From positions 84,715 to 148,714 of the forward strand of contig NZ_BJYJ01000003.1 of the NCBI RefSeq assembly GCF_007991455.1: a stretch of 64,000 nucleotides of DNA, in the 5' to 3' direction. The position numbers were made by a program, and so were the translations under genes. The notes below the pieces were generated by a model. It did not search any database and was not told where the DNA came from. It was given only the letters and a program-made list of their open reading frames with translations. Of this stretch, positions 1-9,171 are shown piece by piece (the stretch's first letter is position 1; each line of letters starts with the position of its first letter). The DNA comes from Chryseobacterium hagamense (GTDB taxonomy: Bacteria > Bacteroidota > Bacteroidia > Flavobacteriales > Weeksellaceae).

Positions 1-2
1 TG

Positions 3-224
3 GTGAGTAAAAAGTCAGATTTCGTAACCATCGATATCACGAACCAGACCGTGAATATTGTCGGGAACACCGCTATTGTCCGCCATCATTTCCATGCAAC
101 AACTGCTGATCTAGGGAAGGCTCCGGGAGAGGTAACCCTGGACATCCTGCTGGTATGGGCGAAAGTGAAAAACAACTGGAAATTACTGGCCAGACAGGCC
201 GTGAAAGCGGAGAAGAAAAAGTAA
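3..224 (+). CDS. SnoaL/NTF2-like (DUF4440-type) protein, 3' part
   Basis: Only the C-terminal 73 or so codons are in the window, and the reading frame is open to the left edge. The visible part alternates beta strands (NIVGNTAIVRHHF, VTLDILLVWAKVKNNWKLLA) and ends in a basic tail. This is the layout of the last strands of the SnoaL/DUF4440 cone fold (NTF2 superfamily, usually 130-160 residues), where the strand with W-K-L-L-A-R closes the sheet. The substrate cannot be told from this fragment. A strong terminator follows the stop codon directly, so this is the last gene of a plus-strand unit. The family call rests on pattern only. Confidence 0.55.
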   Translation: MSKKSDFVTIDITNQTVNIVGNTAIVRHHFHATTADLGKAPGEVTLDILLVWAKVKNNWKLLARQAVKAEKKK

Positions 225-229
225 CCAGA

Positions 230-274
230 AAGCCGGAAGTATTGAATGTGTCATTTTCAACTTCCGGCTTTTTT
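230..274 (+). terminator. Rho-independent terminator after the NTF2-like gene
   Basis: The 10-bp arms AAGCCGGAAG (230-239) and CTTCCGGCTT (261-270) are perfectly complementary and are followed by a T tract. The 21-nt loop can itself pair through TTGAA and TTCAA. It begins a few bases after the stop codon. Confidence 0.85.
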
Positions 275-283
275 ATTAAACGA

Positions 284-620
284 ACGTGAATCCGACCGTA
301 TTGAGATTATATTCAGCTGTTTACTTAATTCAAAAATAAAATTTAAACTGATTCAGTCAGGATTTTAAATGGAATTCCTCCTGGCAGGACTTCATCCTAT
401 CCGGTGGTAAGCCATTCCTCCGGGACTTTAAAAACAATATAAATCAGACCTTGGTTTAAGGCTGTTTATTCAGGATTAAACAAGAATTTCCTCTGATAGA
501 ATGTCAAAATGTTCAGTCTGATGATCAAGACTTTTATTAGATTTCTGACAGGAGAGACTTCCGGCATCCGGCTTCCCTCTTCCCGCCTATTAATCCAGAT
601 CCTTCTACGGGTTTACGTTA
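284..620 (-). repeat. Dispersed intergenic repeat, copy 1 (reverse orientation)
   Basis: This interval carries no credible gene. On the minus strand it matches the element at 46301-46636 almost end to end: the AAGGATCTGGATTAA left block, the GCCGGATGCCGGAAGT block, the CCTGCCAGGAGGAATTCC block, the CCTGACTGAATCAG block and the CAATACGGnC right block. Its ends are AACGTGAATCC at 284 and GGTTTACGTT near 618, an imperfect terminal inverted repeat. It fills the space between two converging genes and stops a few bases from the lldD stop codon. A short plus-strand open frame at 509-799 lies in the repeat and in lldD and looks accidental. Confidence 0.8.
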
Positions 621-622
621 AA

Positions 623-1774
623 TTATTTCACCCTGAAATTCTGCAAGTCCTCCGGTCTTTCACAGCACACCTGTTCCATGACCTGTCTGAATTGCATCTT
701 GAGCATCTCAATAATGTGGTCGCCCCCCCGGTCTCCCAATGCCCCGACGGCGTACATAAACGTTCGCCCCATAAAAGTAAATTCGGCACCGCAGCTTAAG
801 GCACGGGCTACATCCGGGCCGGTTCTTACGCCGCTGTCCATCATGATTTTAATCTGTCCTTTGTATTTTTCGCTGATCTCTTTAACCACGGCAATCGTAG
901 ATTCTCCGGCATCCAGCTGCCTGCCGCCATGGTTGGAGATAATCATTCCGTCGAAACCCAAACGTACCGCCTCTTCAGCATCCTCATCGGAAGCCACGCC
1001 TTTGATGACCAGTTTTCCTTTCCACCGGTCACGGATGGATTTGATTCTGTCGGAGTTTAACCGTCCTGAAAAAGTAGCGTTCATGAACTGTCCCAACTGT
1101 TTTACATTCATGTTTTTATCCATGTATTTTTCCATGGTCTTAAAGCCCGGCACTCCGTGTTTCAGCATTTCCAGACACCATTGTGGCTTTACGAGCGCCT
1201 GGGAAACATTTCTGAAATTCAGCTGCGGCGGCATAGCCAGACCATTCCTTATTTCTTTCGCCCTGTACCCGAAGGTCGGGACATCGGCCAGAACAACCAG
1301 CACATCGTATCCGGAAGCTTCACAGCGGTCGAGAATATCGTTGCGCAGCCATTCTTCTCTGGGATGATACAGCTGATACCAGGCCTTTCCTTCCGTTAGC
1401 TCGGCAATCCTTTCAAGACTGCTTGTGGTAACGGTACTCAGAATAAAAGGGATGTTGTGTCTGGATGCTGCCTTCGCCAGGATCTCCGGAGCATTCGGCC
1501 ACATCAGGCCCTGTAATCCCACCGGAGAAATGCCGAACGGCGCAGAATAGGTTACCCCGAATAATTCGGTTTCCATATTGGCTTCCGCAAAATTGTTGTT
1601 CAGATAGCGCGGACGGAGCTGTACCGCTCTCAATTCGTCGGTATTCCGGTCCCGGTTTATATTCTCATTACAGCCCCCATCCAGGTATTCAAAAGCAAAA
1701 CGGGGCATTCTTTCTTTGGCTTTTTCAATCAGAAGTTCCAGGGAAGCGTAACGGGTATCGAATGGAAATGCCAT
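623..1774 (-). CDS. lldD: FMN-dependent L-lactate dehydrogenase (alpha-hydroxy-acid oxidase family)
   Basis: The 383-residue protein has the usual length and the hallmarks of FMN-dependent alpha-hydroxy-acid dehydrogenases. These are an N-terminal FAFEYLDGGCNE segment, the FMN-contacting lysine in LVIKGV (K258), the active-site signature SNHGGRQLD with catalytic base H282 and substrate-binding R285, and the MMDSGVRTG phosphate-binding loop. The family oxidises L-2-hydroxy acids to 2-keto acids and passes electrons to quinone or oxygen. The gene starts 3 bp after the rhamnulokinase stop codon, so the two are probably cotranscribed. I infer that it oxidises the L-lactate released by rhamnose breakdown to pyruvate. 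Oxidation of another L-2-hydroxy acid cannot be excluded. Confidence 0.88.
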   Translation of the reverse strand: MAFPFDTRYASLELLIEKAKERMPRFAFEYLDGGCNENINRDRNTDELRAVQLRPRYLNNNFAEANMETELFGVTYSAPFGISPVGLQGLMWPNAPEILAKAASRHNIPFILSTVTTSSLERIAELTEGKAWYQLYHPREEWLRNDILDRCEASGYDVLVVLADVPTFGYRAKEIRNGLAMPPQLNFRNVSQALVKPQWCLEMLKHGVPGFKTMEKYMDKNMNVKQLGQFMNATFSGRLNSDRIKSIRDRWKGKLVIKGVASDEDAEEAVRLGFDGMIISNHGGRQLDAGESTIAVVKEISEKYKGQIKIMMDSGVRTGPDVARALSCGAEFTFMGRTFMYAVGALGDRGGDHIIEMLKMQFRQVMEQVCCERPEDLQNFRVK

Positions 1775-1777
1775 AAT

Positions 1778-3166
1778 TTATATATTTAGGATTAAAGGTT
1801 GAAGCAGTTTCATCCGGTAATGCTGCTGTAAAAAGGTTTCATCAATTTTTTTGTTGGAAATCACCATGGAAGCGCCCAGAGCAGAACCTAGCGGAGAATG
1901 GGTAGACATTACCCGGTAATGCTGGAAATGATGTGACATCAGTTTCATGAATACATCATTATCCGTAAATCCGCCATCAATGTAAATGTTCCGAATGTCT
2001 GAATTTCCGATAGCATTTGTAATGGTATGGATCTGTAAATCCATCAGCTCGATCATTAGCTGATGATACGCTTCTTCGAAAGTGGCAAAAGCATTTAAAT
2101 CGGTTTCGCTGATCATTTTTCTTTTTAAGACAATCCCTTCAAAACGGAAATAAATTGCCTGATGTTTTATCAGACGCAGATACAGATCCTGATTGAACTC
2201 CACTTCCCGGTGAAAGCCATATTCCTTTCCGTAATGCGCACATAGTTTTTCTACCTGGATCTTATATTCATTGCCCATGAAGAAACGGGATGCCTTCACG
2301 CGTTTCCCGTCGATCCTCATATAGTTCAGGCAATTGTTCTGAATGTCTCTATCGGTTAAACTTTCATCATTAAAAGGATTGAGCGAAATACTCCAGGTTC
2401 CGGTTGAAAGCAGTAAAAACGGTTCTTTCTTACTTAAAAGATAAGGTAAAAGAGCTGAAGAGCTGTCATGAATGCCAACACCGATTTTAATTTTTTTGTT
2501 TCTGTAAGACGTACAGATGCTTGCGGAAGTCGGAACGATAGGCGGCAACAGGGCATCGATTTCCTCTTCGTAGACCCAATCGTGATAATCTGCTTTATCA
2601 TAGTCCCATAAATTCGTATGGCAGCCGATGGAGGTGAATTCCGAAACACAGATTCCGGTAAACAGATAGGATAAATATTGGGGCAGATGTAGGCTGTAAC
2701 GGATTTTTTTAAAAACTTCCGGATGTTTGTATTTCATCCAGAACAGCTGTAATCCGGAGTTCAGCATCCCGGCCTGCGGGGAAGCTGTCTCGCGGGCAAT
2801 TTTAAGCCTGCTGCCGTATTTTTCATAAAATAAATCCAGAATGTCCTCATCCATTGCTTTGGTGTAATTGTACAATGGCGTAAGCACCTTTCCTTTATGG
2901 TCCAGATGGACAAAGCTGGCCCCGTAGGTGGAGAAATTAATGGCTTTTACCTCATAATTTTCATCGTCGAGTATGGCATTGAAATTTCTTTTGATCCAGT
3001 CCTGGAGTACAACCAGATCTTCCGCAGGATAGCCGTCTTCATCGGTAGTAAGCGGCAATTCGGTATACTCCCTGACAATTTCTTTGTAGTTCTTATCAAA
3101 AAGAAAGAATTTTTTATTGGTTTTCCCGATATCGAAGACGATCGTTACCTTTTTTTTCTTGGACAT
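1778..3166 (-). CDS. rhaB: Rhamnulokinase, FGGY carbohydrate kinase family
   Basis: The 462-residue protein has the two-domain FGGY kinase layout. The N-terminal phosphate loop is FDIGKTNKKF (D12, G14, K15, T16). The probable catalytic aspartate lies in GIHDSS (D234). The adenosine/phosphate motif is LLSTGTWSISL (about 251-261) and the C-terminal nucleotide-binding motif is IYIDGGFTDN. It is slightly shorter than E. coli RhaB. Its position between the L-rhamnose isomerase and the lactate dehydrogenase makes L-rhamnulose the likely substrate, which it would phosphorylate at O-1 in the cytoplasm. A 298-bp gap separates it from rhaI, so it may have its own promoter. Fuculokinase activity is the main alternative, but the context argues for rhamnose. 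Confidence 0.87.
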   Translation of the reverse strand: MSKKKKVTIVFDIGKTNKKFFLFDKNYKEIVREYTELPLTTDEDGYPAEDLVVLQDWIKRNFNAILDDENYEVKAINFSTYGASFVHLDHKGKVLTPLYNYTKAMDEDILDLFYEKYGSRLKIARETASPQAGMLNSGLQLFWMKYKHPEVFKKIRYSLHLPQYLSYLFTGICVSEFTSIGCHTNLWDYDKADYHDWVYEEEIDALLPPIVPTSASICTSYRNKKIKIGVGIHDSSSALLPYLLSKKEPFLLLSTGTWSISLNPFNDESLTDRDIQNNCLNYMRIDGKRVKASRFFMGNEYKIQVEKLCAHYGKEYGFHREVEFNQDLYLRLIKHQAIYFRFEGIVLKRKMISETDLNAFATFEEAYHQLMIELMDLQIHTITNAIGNSDIRNIYIDGGFTDNDVFMKLMSHHFQHYRVMSTHSPLGSALGASMVISNKKIDETFLQQHYRMKLLQPLILNI

Positions 3167-3207
3167 TCCTGAGATGAATTAAATTTATATTTGAATGGTA
3201 TGGAGCT

Positions 3208-3242
3208 GTTACATTACGTAATGATACGTACCGAAATGTAAC
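3208..3242. promoter_or_regulatory. Inverted repeat upstream of rhaB (possible operator)
   Basis: GTTACATT (3208-3215) and AATGTAAC (3235-3242) are perfect 8-bp arms separated by 19 bp. The 12-bp perfect palindrome CATTACGTAATG (3212-3223) overlaps the left arm. The site lies 42-76 bp upstream of the rhaB start, where an operator would sit. It does not resemble the direct-repeat operator of the other rhamnose/pectin units, which suggests separate control of rhaB-lldD. The rest of the 3167-3464 gap holds an imperfect hairpin (GTAAATCC / GGATTTTAC) and no gene. Confidence 0.35.
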
Positions 3243-3464
3243 CGTCCTTTAGTTTTTTTGCCGGTAAATCCTTTTCTGGATTTTACACCATTAAGGCGTG
3301 TCCGGATATCGAAACCTTGAAGAAGATCCATATATTCTTCAGGCATAGCTGCCCAAGGATCCCGACCATCCAAACACGTTCAGCCTTAATGATAAAGATA
3401 AGGATACATATAATTAAAACTTTCGATTGCACTTGAAAGCCCGAATTATCAAATTAAAAAAAAC

Positions 3465-4745
3465 TTACAGCCCTGTTGCTTTTGTGTTTAATCCTCTTTC
3501 GGAGATTAAGTTTTCTCTCACCTTCAGATTCCTGTAGGCCGCAATAGGATCCAGCGCAGCACCGGTCTGCCATCTGGCCGCTTTTAACAGCGGACGGACA
3601 TCCGTTCTGTACGCATTCTGTAAGATCTCCTGGCACCGGACCACATCGTTATCCAGCTGTGCATCTTTCAATGCTTTCTGATCTACCAGCAGTGCCTGTG
3701 CATAAGCAATTAAGATGGCTTCCAGAGACTGGATCAGATCTTCAAGCGGGTCTTTGATGTTGTGGCTGGCGTCAATCATCCAGGCCGGATACGGATTCTG
3801 CGGGTTGTTTTCCATCCCATACACCAATTCATTGAAGATCAGAAACAGGGCATACGGTTTTATGGAGCCGACCGTAAGGTCATCATCCCCGTACTTGCTG
3901 TCATTGAAATGAAATCCGCCGAGTTTCCCTTTATACATCAGGGTTGCCACGATCTGCTCGATGTTTGAGTTCGGCAGGTGGTGCCCCAGGTCCACCAGGG
4001 TATAGGCTCTCTCTCCGCAGGCATTGGCCAGCATAAAGGCAGTGCCCCAATCCTGAATGGTTGTCGAATAAAAATTCGGTTCATACGGTTTATATTCGAT
4101 GAACAATTTCCAGTCTTCCGGCATGCCGGCATAAATTTCTTTCAGGCTTTGTTCCGTGTTGGATAAGGCCGCCTGGAAGTTCAGCTGTCCGGGAAAACTT
4201 GCTCCGTCGGCTAACCAGACGGTTAAACTTTTTGAGCCCAGTTCCTTTCCTATTCTGATGACTTCTCGGTTATGCTCAACGGCATACGCTCTCGCATCTT
4301 CGTTGGCAGCATTTAACGAACCGAATTTATAAGACTGCTTTGCTCCCGGCTGATCCTGAAACGTATTGGAATTCATTGCGTCGAAAACCAATCCGTGAAA
4401 AGCCGCTTTTTCTTTAATGGCTTTCACATCACCTGGAATATCCCAGGGAATATGCAGAGAAACCGCTCCCGCAGAATGGGTTAGGGCATGAATCAATCCT
4501 ACGTCATCAAGCTTCTGTTCCAGAGTAACCGGTTCCCCGCCGTAAGAAAACCTTCCGAAACGGGTACCTCCCGCACCTAAAGCCCAACTTGGAACCGCTA
4601 CCTGAAAACCGGAGATTTTACTGACGATTCCGGAAACATTGGCTCCTGATTTCGTAAGTTTATCCGATAAAAAACCAAAGTCTGAATGAAAGTGTTCAGC
4701 TTCGCTTTTGTTATATTGTTCAATGGTATCTTTATCTATGATCAT
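3465..4745 (-). CDS. rhaI: L-rhamnose isomerase, Pseudomonas stutzeri type
   Basis: The 426-residue TIM-barrel sugar isomerase converts L-rhamnose to L-rhamnulose. The metal-site residues can be placed: E217 in FIEYKPYEP, D252 and H255 in LVDLGHH, H279 in GGFHFNDSKYGDDDL, and D325 in MIDASHN. From memory, the P. stutzeri enzyme uses E219, D254, H281 and D327, a constant offset of two, which supports the assignment strongly. This type differs from the E. coli RhaA enzyme and usually occurs with the RhaEW fusion found here. The start codon lies 37 bp after the rhaEW stop codon, so it is very probably in the same operon. Confidence 0.9.
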   Translation of the reverse strand: MIIDKDTIEQYNKSEAEHFHSDFGFLSDKLTKSGANVSGIVSKISGFQVAVPSWALGAGGTRFGRFSYGGEPVTLEQKLDDVGLIHALTHSAGAVSLHIPWDIPGDVKAIKEKAAFHGLVFDAMNSNTFQDQPGAKQSYKFGSLNAANEDARAYAVEHNREVIRIGKELGSKSLTVWLADGASFPGQLNFQAALSNTEQSLKEIYAGMPEDWKLFIEYKPYEPNFYSTTIQDWGTAFMLANACGERAYTLVDLGHHLPNSNIEQIVATLMYKGKLGGFHFNDSKYGDDDLTVGSIKPYALFLIFNELVYGMENNPQNPYPAWMIDASHNIKDPLEDLIQSLEAILIAYAQALLVDQKALKDAQLDNDVVRCQEILQNAYRTDVRPLLKAARWQTGAALDPIAAYRNLKVRENLISERGLNTKATGL

Positions 4746-4782
4746 GATTAGATGTTACTGATTTATTAAAAGAATTACGCTG

Positions 4783-6885
4783 TTATCTCGGGAATGCATT
4801 GGCCATCCCGCCGTCTACATTGATGATATTTCCCGTACTCTTGTCCAGGATGGCCACACAGGCAAAAACACCGTTGGCAATGTCCTCGGGAAGAATGATT
4901 TCGTTCAGCAAATTTCTCTTGGCGTAAAATGCCGGTAATTCTTCTACGGAAATTCCGTTGGCTTTGGCACGGCCCTCCGCCCATTCGCCTTCCCATATCT
5001 TACTTCCGACAATCACTCCGTCCGGGTTCACTACATTTACACGGATTTTACTGGATGCCAGTTCTGCAGCCAGCAGCCGGGTCATATGTTGCTGTGCTGC
5101 TTTCGCCGTTCCGTAAGCCACATTGTTAGGTCCTGCAACCAGTCCGTTCTTGCTTGCAATATTTACGATATCGCCACCCAGATTCTGTTTCCTCATGATT
5201 TCCGTTCCAATCTTGGACATCAGGAACTGCCCCTTTACCAATACATTTTCCAGCAAATCCCAATCCTCTAAAGTCGTATCTTCCAACGATTTGGAAATAG
5301 CCAATCCTGCAGAATGAACAACGATGTCTATTCCACCAAAAGCCAGCACGGCTTCTTTAAAGGCTTTTTCGATAGCTTCGTTACTGGTAACATCACACTG
5401 AACGGCAATTGCCTGGTCTTTATTGTATTTTACGGTTGCAGATTCCACCGCCTGGGTGCTAAGGTCGGTATAGACTACGACAGCCCCTTCGGCAATCATC
5501 TTCTCGGCAATCGCCTGCCCGATTCCGCCTCCGGCGCCCGTAACGATGGCAATCTTTCGGGAGAGCGGCTTTTCTTTCGGCATTCTCTGAAGTTTGGCTT
5601 CTTCCAGTAACCAATATTCGATGTCGAATGCTTCCTGCCGCGGCAATGAAGTGTATTCAGAAATGGCTTCTGCTCCACGCATGACATTAATGGCGTTTAT
5701 ATAGAATTCGCTGGCGACACGCGTAGTCTGCTTATCTTTTGAGAAGCTGAACATCCCTACGCCCGGATAAATAATGATCACCGGATTTGGGTCCCGCATG
5801 GCAGGGCTGTTCGGGTGCCTGCAGGTTTCGTAGTACGCTTTGTATTCCTGTCTGTATTGTTCGAAAAGAGGATTCAGTTTCTCTGAAAGCACCTTAGAAT
5901 CGCTTAAATTTTCGTTTTTATCTAAAGTAAGCACCAGTGGCTGAATTTTAGTTCTTAGAAAATGATCCGGACATGACGTTCCAAGTGGTGCCAGCCTTTC
6001 CAGATCATGGCTGTTGATAAATTCCAGAACGGCCCCGCTATCGGTAAAGTGTCCTACCATTCTGCTTTCTGAAGAAGCCAGGCCTCTTAACAGGGGCATG
6101 ATCTGCGCAGCTTTGTTTCTGCGTTCTTCCGCCGGAAGGGGTTCTATTTTCTGTCCGCCGAAAACCACTCCTTTTTCCTCTATTTTCCGGGCGATGTATT
6201 CAGAAGCCGTCTCAATAACTTCCAGGCTGTTCAGGTAGCATTCGTAAGAAGTTTCGCCCCAGGTAAAGAGCCCGTGGCTTCCCAGCACAATTCCCCTGAT
6301 TCCGGGATTTTCTGCCAGACATTTCTCCAGCTGTAAACCTAAATCGAAACCGGGTCTCTGCCATGGCACCCAGCCCATTGTCTCACCCCAGATTTCTCTG
6401 GTAACGGCTTCGCTGTCTTTTGCAGCCGCCACGGCAATCAGGGCATCAGGATGAAGGTGATCGATATGCTTAAAGGGAAGCAGGCCGTGAAGCGGCGTAT
6501 CAATGGAAGGCGCCTTGCTGTCGAGGTCGTAAATGCAGTGATTGAACAGGCCTACCATCCGGTCCTCATCTTCCAGCCCTCCGTATACATTCTTAAGATT
6601 TCTCAGCCTTTCGGTGTACAGGCCAGCAATCCCTTTTCTCGTCAGGGTTCCGATGTCTCCTCCCGAGCCTTTTACCCACATCACCTCAACATCCCGGTTG
6701 GTAAGCGGATCTTTTTCGGTGGTCTTGCAGCTGGTATTTCCGCCTCCGTAGTTGGTGATCCGGAGATCTGCGCCCAGGATGTTGGAACGGTACAGGAATA
6801 AAGCAACCTGATCATCACCCAAAGCGGCTGCCTTTTCTTCATCCCATAAATAGTTTACATATCTGAATGTCTTTACTTTTTCCAT
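4783..6885 (-). CDS. rhaEW: Bifunctional L-rhamnulose-1-phosphate aldolase / L-lactaldehyde dehydrogenase (RhaEW type)
   Basis: The 700-residue fusion has a class II aldolase domain (about 1-420) and a short-chain dehydrogenase domain (about 440-700). The aldolase part has the zinc-site pattern KHIDHLHPDAL (H143, H145) and GSHGLFTWGE (H204). The SDR part has the nucleotide loop TGAGGGIG (449-456), a conserved S578, and the catalytic pair Y591 and K595 in VAYGTAKAA. This is the known RhaE-RhaW architecture: cleavage of rhamnulose-1-phosphate to DHAP and L-lactaldehyde, then oxidation of the aldehyde to L-lactate. It heads a unit with rhaI and carries the shared operator and a perfect TAnnTTTG box upstream. 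Expected location is the cytoplasm. Confidence 0.9.
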   Translation of the reverse strand: MEKVKTFRYVNYLWDEEKAAALGDDQVALFLYRSNILGADLRITNYGGGNTSCKTTEKDPLTNRDVEVMWVKGSGGDIGTLTRKGIAGLYTERLRNLKNVYGGLEDEDRMVGLFNHCIYDLDSKAPSIDTPLHGLLPFKHIDHLHPDALIAVAAAKDSEAVTREIWGETMGWVPWQRPGFDLGLQLEKCLAENPGIRGIVLGSHGLFTWGETSYECYLNSLEVIETASEYIARKIEEKGVVFGGQKIEPLPAEERRNKAAQIMPLLRGLASSESRMVGHFTDSGAVLEFINSHDLERLAPLGTSCPDHFLRTKIQPLVLTLDKNENLSDSKVLSEKLNPLFEQYRQEYKAYYETCRHPNSPAMRDPNPVIIIYPGVGMFSFSKDKQTTRVASEFYINAINVMRGAEAISEYTSLPRQEAFDIEYWLLEEAKLQRMPKEKPLSRKIAIVTGAGGGIGQAIAEKMIAEGAVVVYTDLSTQAVESATVKYNKDQAIAVQCDVTSNEAIEKAFKEAVLAFGGIDIVVHSAGLAISKSLEDTTLEDWDLLENVLVKGQFLMSKIGTEIMRKQNLGGDIVNIASKNGLVAGPNNVAYGTAKAAQQHMTRLLAAELASSKIRVNVVNPDGVIVGSKIWEGEWAEGRAKANGISVEELPAFYAKRNLLNEIILPEDIANGVFACVAILDKSTGNIINVDGGMANAFPR

Positions 6886-6914
6886 TGTTGGTTTTCTGTT
6901 TCTAAATTTTTATC

Positions 6915-6959
6915 CAAAATTAAACTGTTCTGATTTTTGCGGCATCCCGTACTATACTG
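6915..6959 (-). promoter_or_regulatory. Shared operator plus -7 box of rhaEW
   Basis: On the minus strand the operator half-sites CAGTATAGTA and CGGGATGCCG occupy 6959 down to 6940. A 17-bp spacer leads to TAATTTTG (6922-6915), a perfect TAnnTTTG box. The same half-site pair and the same 17-bp spacing occur upstream of susC, rhaT, GH28 and PL1. The canonical -33 TTTG position is taken up by the operator end, which suggests activator-dependent transcription. The 6886-7081 gap otherwise shows no gene. Confidence 0.72.
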
Positions 6960-7081
6960 CCGGATGCTTCATTTAAAGATAAATTAATGTTGCTCTTTTA
7001 TTTAATTTATCTTACATCAGATGATAACAGCCTGACCGGTGGATATATCATGAATATTCTGTGATTTGATGCGATTTAAAT

Positions 7082-9151
7082 TTAATATCCGGGCAATTGC
7101 GTCAGGTTAGGATTATCAATCATCGGATGGCCTGCGGAAGCTGCGGCAAAAGGAAGCAACTCTGTTTTATTCGGCTTGAAGCCGAAAAACAGCCCGTCGT
7201 TATCCGATTCGACCCAGGTCGGGTAAGTCCCGTTGTTTTCAGCATACCCGAATGGCTTGGAATACATGCTGCTTCCCATCTGCAGGGTATTGAAGCCCGC
7301 CTTGAACCCGACCGCTTTTCTTGCGTTACCGTTAAACGTGCTTGTATAAGCCTGGAACATCTGGGTAGGATACCATTTGTCATCAGCCTGGTAAGCGACA
7401 CCATGGGCTGTTACAATTGTTGCCAGGGTCGCCTGGTACGCTGCATAATTGGCCTGATTGGTCGGTACATTCTGGATGGCTGCGATTTCGGCAGGATTGG
7501 TAATATCAATATACGGTAAGGCCAGGAAAGGATCGCCGTAGACCTGGGCATTCTTATGGAATTTATACAGTCTGTACGTGGCGGTATTAACGTATTTCCC
7601 GATCCTTTTGGTAAGGTCTTTCATATCCTGCCGGGTGGCATTGATTTCACTGGTCAGACTGTTGGTACGGATAAGATCTGTCCGGAGATTGAACTCGCCT
7701 GCAAATTCCCATTTCCTTTCCTGCACGATCGCCTGAAGGAAATCGTTCTGCCCGGCAGGAATAGGCATCGATCCGATACCGGCTCTCGTACGGACGGCCA
7801 TCAGCGCGGCATTGGCAGCGGCTGTCGGACCATTATTCAGGTAGTTCTGGGTCTCTGCATACATCAGCAGTACATCAGCATATCTTAAAATCGGAATATT
7901 GAGGTTTCTGTCACTGGCTGCCTGAGGCTCGACGCACCAGGAAAGCCTGAATTTCCCGGGCATAATAGCAGAGTACGGCGTGCCGACGTCAACCCATGTA
8001 TCGGAGGCTGCACCGGTATCCAGGAAGTAAATGCTGTATGAAGTGCAGGATACATCCCTGCGGGTATCGCTGCTGTTAAAGGAAAGATAATACGAAGGCA
8101 GCATAAACTGCTGTGCAGAACGGGAACCGTAGACCCCTCCACGGGATCCGGGATGCGCATACACCTGAAACGCGGAATTTGTATTCTGACCGTAAGAAGC
8201 GATATGCCAAAGCATTTCGGAGTTTACTGTTCCGTAGTTTCTACGGCAGAAATTAAACCATAAAGCTTCGAAGCCGCTTTTCCCGCCCTGGCTCTGCACA
8301 AGGCTTTTGGTTCCTCCATTGATGACGGCTGCACAGGCATTGTCTGCGATCTGATAAAGTTCCTTTACCCGGTTAATATCCGCACGGCGCGATACGGTTC
8401 CCGGATTTGAGGTATTGAGTTCCCAACGCAGAGAATATCCGGCGGCATATAATGCAATTCTGGCCAAAAGTGCGTTGATGCCTTCTTTTGATAATCTTTC
8501 GGTAGTCCCAAAACCGCTTTGTGACAACGAAGGTACGGCAATGACAGCTTCCTGAAGGTCACCTACGATCCGGTCATAAATCACATCGCGGGAAGCCCGC
8601 TTGGGATAAAATGTATTCGGGTCGTTGGGATCCAGGGATTCCAGAGGTTCCCAGACAGCCGGTACATCACCATAGATCCTGATCAGGTTATAATAACAGA
8701 AAGCACGGATCGCCTTTACCTCACCGATTAAAGCATCGCGTTTGGCACTTGCCGGCATTCCGGATAATTTGCTGGCTGCGATATTGGTACGTTCGATAAC
8801 CGCATACATCGCGGAATAAATCCCCGTTACGGTAAAAGGCGTATACGCATCATAATTGTAGTTGGCAATATTGTATTTGGAATTGTTCAGGGCTTCATTG
8901 GAATGAACCACCGTGTCACCGGCCCCCAGCTGGTAAAACATTTCGGTCGGGATCAGGCCTCTGTAACAGCCCAGGACAAACATTTCCGCCGTCTGAAGAT
9001 TGTCGAAAACCGTATCGGCATCAGCATTATTATAAGACGGCTGATCCAGAAAATCATCACTACATGAGTTGGAAGCCAGAACAGCAAGAAAAAGGGAGGA
9101 AAATACAGCCGCTTTCCTGATAAACTTTTGTTGATTGAATATATTTTTCAT
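7082..9151 (-). CDS. SusD/RagB-family glycan-binding outer-membrane lipoprotein
   Basis: The 689-residue protein begins with a hydrophobic signal ending in the lipobox LASNSC (C30). SDDFLDQPSYNNADADTVF follows, the typical SusD start, with an N-terminal helix-rich TPR region (CYRGL, IRAFCYYNLIRIYGDVP) and the C-terminal VLLMYAETQN and VRTRAGIG segments of the RagB/SusD domain. At 689 residues it is longer than many SusD proteins. It would sit on the cell surface as the lid of the SusC-like transporter encoded 20 bp upstream and bind pectin fragments. The rhamnogalacturonan specificity is inferred from the neighbouring enzymes. Confidence 0.92.
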   Translation of the reverse strand: MKNIFNQQKFIRKAAVFSSLFLAVLASNSCSDDFLDQPSYNNADADTVFDNLQTAEMFVLGCYRGLIPTEMFYQLGAGDTVVHSNEALNNSKYNIANYNYDAYTPFTVTGIYSAMYAVIERTNIAASKLSGMPASAKRDALIGEVKAIRAFCYYNLIRIYGDVPAVWEPLESLDPNDPNTFYPKRASRDVIYDRIVGDLQEAVIAVPSLSQSGFGTTERLSKEGINALLARIALYAAGYSLRWELNTSNPGTVSRRADINRVKELYQIADNACAAVINGGTKSLVQSQGGKSGFEALWFNFCRRNYGTVNSEMLWHIASYGQNTNSAFQVYAHPGSRGGVYGSRSAQQFMLPSYYLSFNSSDTRRDVSCTSYSIYFLDTGAASDTWVDVGTPYSAIMPGKFRLSWCVEPQAASDRNLNIPILRYADVLLMYAETQNYLNNGPTAAANAALMAVRTRAGIGSMPIPAGQNDFLQAIVQERKWEFAGEFNLRTDLIRTNSLTSEINATRQDMKDLTKRIGKYVNTATYRLYKFHKNAQVYGDPFLALPYIDITNPAEIAAIQNVPTNQANYAAYQATLATIVTAHGVAYQADDKWYPTQMFQAYTSTFNGNARKAVGFKAGFNTLQMGSSMYSKPFGYAENNGTYPTWVESDNDGLFFGFKPNKTELLPFAAASAGHPMIDNPNLTQLPGY

Positions 9152-9171
9152 TTCAGATTCAGTTAAAAAAA

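Noticed and set aside
509..799. Plus-strand open frame of 96 codons overlapping the repeat and the lldD 3' end
   Set aside because: It is antisense to a well-supported enzyme and runs out of a repeat copy. It has no domain-like features.
3167..3464. Search for the shared operator upstream of rhaB
   Set aside because: No half-site pair with the right spacing was found. The inverted repeat there is of a different type and was recorded separately.
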